Origin: Elephas maximus indicus
Taxonomy: Eukaryota > Chordata > Mammalia > Proboscidea > Elephantidae
NCBI RefSeq assembly: GCF_024166365.1
Contig: NC_064825.1
Coordinates: 105,166,480-105,230,479 of the forward strand
Direction: 5' to 3'
Length of the DNA: 64,000 nucleotides
Within the stretch, counting starts at the first letter, position 1; each line of letters opens with the position of its first letter. The translations under genes were made by a program, and so were the position numbers. This document shows positions 56,298-64,000 of this stretch, piece after piece. Below the pieces are notes generated by a model. That model did no database searches. It had not been told where the DNA came from and worked only from the letters and a program-made list of their open reading frames with translations.

Positions 56298-58166
56298 TTT
56301 TTTTTTTTGCAGTTTTTTTAAAATAATTTTTGTTGTACTTTAAGTGAAAGTTTAGAAATCAAGTCAGTCTCTCACACAAAAACCCATATACACCTTGCTA
56401 CACACTCCCATTTACTCTCCCCCTAATGAGACAGCCCACGCTCTCCCTCCACTCTCTCTTTTCGTGTCCATTTTGCCAGCTTCTAACCCCCTCCACCCTC
56501 TCATCTCCTCTCCAGGCAGGAGATGCCAACATAGTCTCAAGTGTCCACCTGATCCTAAAAGCTCACTCCTCACCAGCATCCCTCTCCAACCCATTGTCCA
56601 GTCCAATTCATGTCAGAAGTGTTGGCTTCAGTAATGGTTCCTGTCCTGGGCCAACAGATCTGGAGGCCATGACCACCAGGGTCCTTCCAGTCCCAGTCAG
56701 ACCATTAAGCCTGGTCTTATGAGAATATGAGGTCTACATCCCACTGCTCTTCTGCTCCCTCAGAGGTTTTCTGTTCTGTTCCCTGTCAGGGCAGTCATCG
56801 GTTGTAGCTGGGCACCATCTAGTTCTTCTGGTCTCAGGATGATGTAGTCGCTGGTTCATGAGTCCCTTTCTGTCTCTTGGGCTCGTAACCACCTTGTGTC
56901 CTTGGTGTTCTTCATTCTCCTTTGATCCAGGGGGGTTGAGGCCAATTGATTCATCTTAGATGGGTGCTTGTCTGCATTTAAGACCCCAGACGCCACTCTT
57001 CAAAGTGGGATGCAGAATGTCTTCTTAACAGATTTTATTATGCCAATTGACTTAGATGTCCCCTGAAACCATGGTCCCCGGACCCCTGCCCCTGCTACGC
57101 TGGCCTTAAAGCATTCAGTTTATTCAGGAAACTTCTTTGCTTTTGGTTTAGTCCAATTGTGCTGAACTCCCCTGTACTGTGTGCTGTCTTTCCCTTCACC
57201 TAAAGTAGATCTTGTCTACTATCTAATTAGTGAATATACTTTTCCCACCCTCCCTCCCTCCCCCATCTCGTAACCACAAAAAAATGTGTTCTTCTCAGTT
57301 TAAACTATTTCTCAAGTTCTGATACTAGTGGTCTTATACAATATTTGTCCTTTTGCATCTGACTAATTTCACTCAGCATAATGCCTTCCAGGTTCCTCCA
57401 TGTTATGAAATGTTTCACAGATTCCTCACAGTTCTTTATCGATGCGTAGTATTCCATTATGTGAATATACCATAATTTATTTATCCATTCATCCGTTGAT
57501 GGGCACCTTGGTTGCTTTCAGCTTTTTGCTATTGTAAACAGTGCTGCAATAAACATGGGTGTGCATATATCTGTTCATGTAAAGGCTCTTATTTCTCTAG
57601 GATATATTCCAAGGAGTGGGATTGCTGGATCTTATGGTAGTTCTATTAATAGCTTTTTAAGGAAGTGCCAAATTGATTTTCAAAGTAGTTGTACCATTTC
57701 ACATTCCCACCAGCAGTATAGAAGTGTTCCAATCTCTCCACAGCCTCTCCAACATTTATTATTTTGTGTTTTTTTGTATTAATGCCAGCCTTGTTGGAGT
57801 GAGATGAAATTTCCTTGTAGTTTTGATCTGCATTTCTCTAATGGCTAATGATCGTGAATATTTCATCATATATCTGTTACCTACCTGAATGTCTTCTTTA
57901 GTGAAGTGTCTATTCATATCTTTTACCCATTTTTTAATTGGGTTACTTGTCTTTTTGTAGCTGAGTTTTCCAGTATCATGTAGATTTTAGAGATCAGATG
58001 CTGATCAGAAATGTCATAGCTAAAAACTTTTTCCCAGTCTGTACATAGTCTTTTTACTCTTTTGGTGAAGTCTTTGGATAAGCATTAGTGTTTGATTTTT
58101 AGGAGCTCCCAATTATCTAGTTTTTCTTCTACATTCTTTATAATGTTTTGTATACTGTTTATGCCT
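56298..58166 (-). mobile_element. L1 LINE, 5'-truncated
   Basis: The 3' 1.9 kb of an L1 closely related to that at 4061-10857, covering the poly-A tail (T-run 56297-56308), 3' UTR with its G-rich tract (57246-57267) and the last part of ORF2 up to about 58166. ORF2 is broken throughout. It ends abruptly against RTE sequence. Confidence 0.93.
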
Positions 58167-59062
58167 TAGTGGTTGGTGCATAAATTTGAATAATAGTTGT
58201 ATAAACTGGTCTTCCTTGTAGGTTTATAGGTATTATCCTATCAACGACAACATTGTACTTCAGGATAGATCTTGAAATGTTCTTTTTGATGATGAATGCA
58301 AAGCCATTCCTCTTCAAGTTGTCCTTCCCAGCATAGTAGACCATATGATTGTTTGCGTCAAAATGTCCAATACCTGTCCATTTCAGCTCGCTCATGTTTA
58401 GGATGTTGATGTTTATGTTTTTCATTTCATTTTTGACAATTCCCAATTTTTCTAGATTCATACTTCATACATTCCACACTCCAATTATTAATGGATATTT
58501 GCAGCTGTTTTTTCTCATTTTGAGTCAGGCCTCATCAGCAAATGAAGGCCCCAAAGGCTTGACTCCATCCACATCATTATGGTCAACTCTACTTTGAGGG
58601 AGCAGTTGTTCCCCAGTCGTATTTTGAGTGCCTTCCAACCTGGGGGGCTCATCTACAGGCACTATATCAGAAAATGTTTCACTGCTATTCATAAGGTTTT
58701 CACTGGTTAAATCTTTTCAGAAGTAGACTGCTTTGTCCTTGTTCCTAGTCTGTCTTAGTCTGGAAGCTCAGCTGAAACATGTCAGCCATGAGTGGCCCTA
58801 CTGGTATTCGAATACTGGTGAAATAGCTTCCAGCAACAGAGCAACAGGCAAGCCCCCACGGTATGACAGACGACAAACACATGGAGTATGTGCATATGAA
58901 TAGATTGAAAATAGAATGGCTTGATTCAAACGCACCTCAGTCATCAAAGTGATGTGTTTGCTTTTTAAACTTTAAAGAGGTATTTAGCCACAGATTTTCC
59001 CAATGCAATACATCATTTCATTTCTTGAGTGCTGCTTCCATGGATATTGTTTGTTGGTGTGT
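58164..59062 (-). mobile_element. RTE LINE fragments, rearranged
   Basis: 58164-58875 is the 5' part of an RTE on the minus strand: a 100-codon endonuclease-region piece is open at 58461-58159 ('VYYAGKDNLKRNGFAFIIKK'), followed by the 5' UTR. 58885-59062 is a different, more 3' RTE stretch ('tgattcaaacgcacctcagt' to 'tgcttccatggatattg') on the same strand. The middle and tail are missing. Deletion or template switching may explain the order. Confidence 0.85.
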
Positions 59063-59094
59063 TAGTATTACTAAACTCCAGACTGTGTTTAAAA

Positions 59095-59510
59095 CTCACA
59101 AGTTTTTCTATCAATGTCCTCTCTCTGTTTCATGATCTAATTCAGTGTATCACATGGCATTTAGCTATAGTCTCCCCAGTGTCATCTGGTCTGTGACAGT
59201 TTCTAACTTTTCTCATTTTTCTTGACTTTGAAAATCTTAAAGAGCACTGGCTAGATATCTTATAGAATGTCCCCAAATCTAAGTTTGTCTGATGGCTTTC
59301 TGTGATTAAGTTGGGATTTTGAGCTTTGAGGAAGACTTTCACAGAGGCAAAGTGCCTTTATCATCACATCATATCAGGGAGTGTATGATATGCCCATGGC
59401 ATCACTCATGATGGTAACCGTCATCATTTGGTTAAGGTAGTTTTGCCACATTTCTCCACTATAAACTTAAATGTAGAGTTTCAAATGCAATACAGTTAAT
59501 AGCAACTATT
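59095..59510 (-). repeat. L1M LINE 3' UTR fragment
   Basis: 'tagaatgtccccaaatctaa', 'gtttgtctgatggctttctg', 'catcatatcaggga' and 'tttggttaaggtagttttgc' match the old L1M 3' UTR read on the minus strand. Confidence 0.75.
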
Positions 59511-61474
59511 TATTTTTTATATGTTCTTTTTTCAAACTCTGTAGTTCATGTTTTCTTCAGGAAATATGAATTCTTTTAATAATTTAATTTCTAAAAGAAG
59601 ACTAATGGAATAGATTCAGTAATTATCCTTAATGAGTTTAAAGAAAATACATCCACCACAATGACACAAGAGAGCATTTCAACTAATTGCTTGGTATGTG
59701 GCTCACTGAGTAATGTTTTAGTTATGATTCTCTAGGGTCTATATCTCCACGGTCATGGCAACCAAAACCCCCCGTGCCATCGAGTCGATTCTGACTCATA
59801 GCGACCCACGGTCATGGCAGCAGATATAAATCCCAGAGACTGGGAGGTTTTGGACTGTGGATTTGGGTTTTTTTTTTTTTTAATCTCTGATATTTCTTAT
59901 ATCTGGGAAATAAAATGCCGTTTTCCTGGCATACCCATTTAAATCTACTGTCACTCGTGCTACAGACCTCAGGTCTGCTAGTTTTTTTAAAGAATGTTCA
60001 ATTACTGAGAAGAAAACTGCCTGAAATTCATTTATCTTAAAAGGAAATCCTCATTAAATTAATTAATCAAAAGCTCGTGGTTTCAGGTCAGTTCAGTTCT
60101 CTTCTGGTATTTTTCTATTAAGGTAGAAAACATGGAACTCCAGCTCATACGGATTAAAAAATGTAAGAGATCCCTTTTTATGGTTGGACTTGTTTGAATT
60201 TTCACAACAGGGCATGAAATGATCCGGAGAATTATACTGTGTGTTGCAGAAACTGGCAGTGGTGACACTACTGAGAATTAATAAAGAAAAGTGGCAGAAG
60301 GCTTCGGAGATTTTGCTGATTTTGAACTCCCCTCGTCCTAGTTTCCATTTGAATAAAATCCTAATTCTAATCCATGGGTTTTTAACAAGTTTATTTGAAA
60401 TTGCTAGGGCAAATGTCAAAGTTTTCTCTGTGTATGTTTTTGTTATGGACCTAATAAGTGTTTTAAATAGTAGCAGAAGTAGTAGCCATCACCTTAACTT
60501 GCCAGGGTTTTGTTTAGTTAAAATAGGGTAGATGTTCAAATGTTGAGGGAGAACTTAATTTTTAAAATAGCATGAACAATAATGGATGTTTAAAATGTAT
60601 CTGCCCAGTCCCTTTTGTTATTGGGAAGAATATGGTCACGACAAGTACTCTGTGTCGGGGCTACTTGTAGTACATGTAACGTAGGCACTCCTGGGGCTGA
60701 GTCCAGGCAAAGCTATAAAGCTGAGACAGCTCACTGATGCATTTTTGCTGCAGCCTCATGTCTATATCCCGGGGACAGTCATTTTGTGATGTTACTGTTC
60801 TCATTGCCAAGTTTATCTCATCATAAAAGAGGGCTTGCTTCTTACTGGTTAAGGAAATATATAATTTGCAGTGTAGAATGTTTTTTTTAATGGAATTATT
60901 GTTGGTGAATATAAGATAAATATGCTTTCTTGAAACTGTATATGTATATATGTATGTGTATACACACATATGCATAAGAAAGAAATTACTTTAATTAATT
61001 TTTACTACTCATAAAATTTTAATTAATTAAATTTAATTAATAATAAAAGTTAAGCACAACAATCAATAGAAACCCCATAAAATATTCAGGAGTCAGTATA
61101 CCATTGATGGAGGTTTTGATGACAGAGACTACATGAGCATCTCAGGGATGAGATTATGTGTAGAAATCTGAACTATTAAGTGAAAAGTTGGGCTAGATAC
61201 ATTTTAAGGTATATTTCAACTCAAAAATTCTAGAAGTATTTGATTCCATGCTATGCCTAGACAAGGTGGAAAATTTAAAAGTAAATAATTCTAAAATTTA
61301 TAAAGGTTCTTTGTGTTTTTGTTATACCACCCTTGATTCTGGTTTCTTTAATTTTCTTATATGCCCTATATGTATATGTTAGTTTCATATTAATAATACT
61401 AACAAATACTAGCTTTTAAATAGTTATATGTATATGTAATATATATAGTAACATATAATAAAGAGTAATATATT
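59511..61474. other. Intergenic between the RTE cluster and OR5D13-like locus
   Basis: No gene supported. Contains a 45-bp AfroSINE tail at 59761, a poly-T at about 59868-59881, alternating purine-pyrimidine (TATG/CACA) sequence near 60940-60975 and an ATTAA-rich patch at 60990-61050. Confidence 0.5.
59761..59805 (-). repeat. Very short AfroSINE insertion with perfect TSD
   Basis: Only the 3' 45 bp of an AfroSINE ('gtgccatcgagtcgattctg' with 'actcatagcgac'), flanked by CCACGGTCATGGCA at 59747-59760 and 59806-59819. The perfect duplication shows a complete insertion event that was severely 5'-truncated. Confidence 0.9.
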
Positions 61475-61632
61475 AAAAACCCACTGCTGTCGAGAGAATT
61501 CCAACTCATAGTGACCCTATAGGACAGAGTAGAACTTCCCCATAGAGCTTCCAAGGAGCGCATGGTAGATTTGAACTGCCTACCTCTTGGTTAGCAGCTG
61601 TAGCACTTAACTACTACACCACCAGTGCTTCC
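61475..61632 (-). repeat. AfroSINE, short form
   Basis: Tail 'cactgctgtcgagagaattc', 'gacagagtagaacttcccca', B-box region and 'taactactacaccaccagtg' head end. First of three clustered AfroSINEs. Confidence 0.9.
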
Positions 61633-61640
61633 TAAGTTAT

Positions 61641-61660
61641 AGAGAGAGAGAGAGAGAGAG
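61641..61660. repeat. (GA)n microsatellite
   Basis: Ten GA units between a minus-strand and a plus-strand AfroSINE. Confidence 0.95.
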
Positions 61661-61802
61661 CCCTGTTGTTGTAGTGGAAACTTTGGTGGTCTAATGGTTG
61701 ACCTTAGAAACTCACCTTGGAAACTCTATGTGGCAGTTCTACTCTGTCCTATAGGGTCGCTATGAGTTGGAATCTATTCAGTGGCAAACGGTTTGGTTTT
61801 GG
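61661..61802 (+). repeat. AfroSINE with damaged head
   Basis: The head is rearranged ('ccctgttgttgtagtggaaa'), then 'ggcagttctactctgtccta' and 'tagggtcgctatgagttgga', tail 'ggtttggttttgg'. The B-box region is largely missing. Confidence 0.82.
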
Positions 61803-61917
61803 ATTTCGTTAGTGTCGTGGTTAAGAGATCGGCTGCTAAACTCTACGGGGCAGTTCTACTCTGTCCTATATTGTCACTATGAATCTGAATCAACTTAATG
61901 GCAACAGGTTTTTTTCA
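61803..61917 (+). repeat. AfroSINE with internal deletion
   Basis: Head 'agtgtcgtggttaagagatc' followed directly by 'ctctacggggcagttctact'; the B-box part between them is gone. Tail 'cttaatggcaacagg' and T-run. Confidence 0.82.
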
Positions 61918-61935
61918 TTTATATGTTTTTCACAC

Positions 61936-62119
61936 CGGTGTTTTTCACACTTTAGCAGGCAACAAAATCACCTGGAGGCCTGATTTCACCCCAAATTATG
62001 AGTCCCATCTGAGTTTTTATTTAGGAGGTTGGCAGTAGGGCTGAAGAATTTGCATTCCTAATAAGTTCCCAAATGATTCTGATGTTGCTGATTTGGGGGC
62101 CACACTTTGAGACTCACTG
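61936..62119 (+). mobile_element. MER5A-like hAT DNA transposon
   Basis: 'gtttttcacactttagcagg' and 'aaaatcacctggaggcctga' through 'gaatttgcattcctaataag' to 'ccacactttgagactcactg' match the short non-autonomous MER5A element (usual length about 189 bp), with its inverted ends near CAGTGGTTCTCAAA. Immobile and old. Confidence 0.8.
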
Positions 62120-62202
62120 TTTCATATCACTCCCCACAGAACCACATGAAACCTCTTTCCTCTCTCTGCTTCTTCCTAGTCAACTTGTGTTTTTTCTCCA
62201 AC

Positions 62203-62204
62203 AG
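62203..62204 (+). promoter_or_regulatory. Possible 3' splice acceptor, OR5D13-like locus
   Basis: AG after the strong pyrimidine tract in 'gtgttttttctccaacag', six bp before the ATG. This is the best acceptor match among the OR loci here. Confidence 0.5.
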
Positions 62205-62209
62205 GAATC

Positions 62210-63145
62210 ATGTTATCTGAAGGAAATCAAAGTATCATACCCACGTTTATACTGTTGGGTTTTTCAGAATACCCAGAACTCCACGTTCCACTCTTCCTGA
62301 CTTTCTTGTCCACCTACACAGTCAACGCGGTGGGGAATCTAGGCATGATAATAATTATCAGGATCAATCCAAAACTCCACACGATTATGTACTTTTTCCT
62401 CAGTCACTTGTCTTTTGTGGATTTCTGTTATTCCACTGTAGTTACACCCAAACTGCTGGAGAACTTGATTGTGGAAGACAGAACTATCTCTTCTCTGGTT
62501 GCATCATGCAGTTTTGTCTTGCTTGCTTATTTGGAGTGACAGAAACATTCATGCTAACGGCGATGGCTTATGACCATTTTGTGGCAGTTTGTAACCCCTT
62601 GCTTTATACTACTACTATGTCTCAGAAGCTTTGTGTTCTGCTGGTGGCTGGGTCCTACACATGGGGTGTAGTGTGCTCTCTATACTTTCTTCTCACATTA
62701 TCTTATTGTGAGTCTAGCATTCTAAATAATTTTATCTGTGACCACTCTGTAATTGTTTCTGTCTCCTGCTCAGACCCCTACATCAGTCAGATGCTGTGTT
62801 TTATTGTTGCCATATTCAATGAGGTGAGCAGCCTGATGATCATCTTCACTTCCTATGTATTCATTTTTATCACTGTCATGAAGATGCCTTCTACAAGTGG
62901 GCGCCATAAAACCTTCTCTACCTTTGCCTCCCACCTGACTGCCATCACCATCTTCCATGGGACCATCCTTTTCCTCTACTGTATCCCTAACTCCGAACTT
63001 CCTGGCTCATAGTAAAGTGGCTTCTGTGTTTTATACTGTGGTGATTCCCATGTTGAATCCCCTGATCTACAGCCTTAGGAACAAGGATGTGAAGGACACA
63101 TTCAGAAAATTAATTAAAACAAAACTGCTTTTTCAATCACCGTGA
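62210..63145 (+). pseudogene. OR5D13: Olfactory receptor OR5D13-like, three frameshifts
   Basis: A family 5 odorant receptor locus, clearly unlike the OR4C set. '[20 protein letters not shown]', '[21 protein letters not shown]', '[20 protein letters not shown]', '[21 protein letters not shown]' and '[18 protein letters not shown]' match the OR5D group; 'KLHTIMYFF' and 'ICDHSVIV' point to OR5D13 from memory. Three 1-nt losses disable it: in 'atctcttctctgg' (about 62488-62494, before TM3), in 'ctccgaacttcc' (about 62992-63000) and in 'tagtaaagtgg' (about 63011-63018). About three codons are missing in extracellular loop 2 near 62685. The stop TGA is at 63143-63145. Confidence 0.88.
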
Positions 63146-63774
63146 TATTGCTAGGTTCAGTATTTTACATTCCAAAAATAATTTGATTCATTATGCTAAA
63201 GATCGTTCAACTCGTGTAGTATAATTTACTATTCAGATTATTTTACCCAGTAGCCTGTGAGTTAATACATCTATAGTAGTATATGTACGATTTCATGATG
63301 ACTGATGTTTCCATACATCAATGTTTAGTGAAATAGCTCTAAAGCACATGTAAACCAAAAATTAAAAAAAAAAAATAAAATTCTCAATTTGTTGCAATAT
63401 ATGTGAATTATTTTAAAATACTTTACCATATATGGTGTAATTTTTTATGTGTGTTCCCAAAGTAAATCAAATTCCTAGTTTATCAAATATGCACAAATCC
63501 AGGATATTCCCCTAGAATTCTAAACAGAAATTCTATCCTCTAGAGGTGGCTTTAACAAGTGCTTCAGCTTATGGTGTCTTGTACACAAGGCAACGTTTTG
63601 ATAGTTATTACACTGAATAGCAGAATTCATGTATATTAAATAAAAAATATGGCCTGCTCACTAGGAAACCCAATTTAATTAAAGTATTGTTTTGCCAGCC
63701 TAATATTCATTTTATCATTTTTTTTCTAAAGAAAGTATTTGAATAATTAAAAGTAAGTTATTGGAGTAAGGAGT
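63146..63774. other. 3' flank of OR5D13-like locus
   Basis: AT-rich, no gene. A-run with AATAAA near 63363-63378, possibly an old retroposon tail or polyadenylation signal. Confidence 0.45.
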
Positions 63775-64000
63775 TACCTATAGATCAATGGAATAGAATA
63801 GTGTCCAAATATACTCATATATTTTTTCTCATTTAAATTTCAAAGGAGAAACGATACTTTTTCAACGAAATAATGTTGGAACAATGAGATACTCCTATTG
63901 AAAAATTAACCTTAGGTCTTACCTCACACCATACACAAATATTAATTTGAATTAAAAGTTATAGGTCATAGACACAAAGATAAAAGCTAAAACTTAACAG
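63775..64000 (+). mobile_element. Old L1 ORF2 fragment, runs off the window
   Basis: 'agatcaatggaatagaatag', 'ctttttcaacgaaataatgt', 'tggaacaatgagatactcct' and 'cttacctcacaccatacac' follow an L1 ORF2 stretch downstream of the RT domain. Diverged, with no open frame. It continues beyond position 64000. Confidence 0.75.

Noticed and set aside
1-64000. CRISPR arrays, operons, riboswitches, phage or plasmid features
   Set aside because: No spaced direct repeats or bacterial gene organisation; the repeat content is entirely that of a mammalian nuclear genome.

Overview
The window looks like nuclear DNA of an afrotherian mammal, most likely an elephant. It is AT-rich, has no operons or bacterial signals, and is packed with two element families I associate with Afrotheria: tRNA-derived AfroSINEs (more than 20 copies) and a BovB-like RTE LINE of the RTE1_LA type. 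It also holds a nearly whole young L1, older mammal-wide repeats (MIR, L2, L1M, MER5A-like) and two copies of a MaLR-like LTR. Species is inferred from repeat content only.

The host genes are all olfactory receptor (OR) loci on the + strand: an OR4C6-like pseudogene (18376-19305), three closely related OR4C-type paralogues (32179-33110 broken, 41009-41944 intact, 55145-56072 broken) and an OR5D13-like pseudogene (62210-63145). From memory, human 11q11 also places OR4C6 next to OR5D13, so this is probably the same class II OR cluster interval with an added local expansion of the OR4C type. Only the gene at 41009-41944 looks able to make a receptor.

Layout. 1-4050: old repeats and RTE pieces. 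4061-10857: full-length L1 on the minus strand with a 16-bp target-site duplication, an open ORF1 and an ORF2 interrupted once. 10874-18375: intergenic, with an inverted AfroSINE pair in TA repeats, a 180-bp-arm inverted repeat and several MIRs. 18376-19305: OR4C6-like pseudogene. 19306-24190: repeats including an RTE with an inverted 5' part. About 24190-56297: a head-to-tail array of roughly 8.9-kb units: a partial unit 0 (split by a 2.8-kb RTE), unit A (28411-37300), unit B (37301-46250) and unit C (46251-56297). A, B and C each carry one OR4C paralogue. 56298-59510: joined L1, RTE and L1M fragments. 59511-64000: SINE cluster, MER5A-like element, OR5D13-like pseudogene and an old L1 fragment running off the end.

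The biology shown is birth and death of olfactory receptors: tandem duplication of a whole 8.9-kb block, then separate loss of two copies at the same G-run, while RTE, AfroSINE and L1 insertions continued to land between and inside the units. I did not find a clearly new molecular system. The most notable items are the repeated breakage point, the long inter-ORF spacer of the L1, two RTE insertions with 5' inversions, and the loss of a putative splice acceptor upstream of the only intact receptor.
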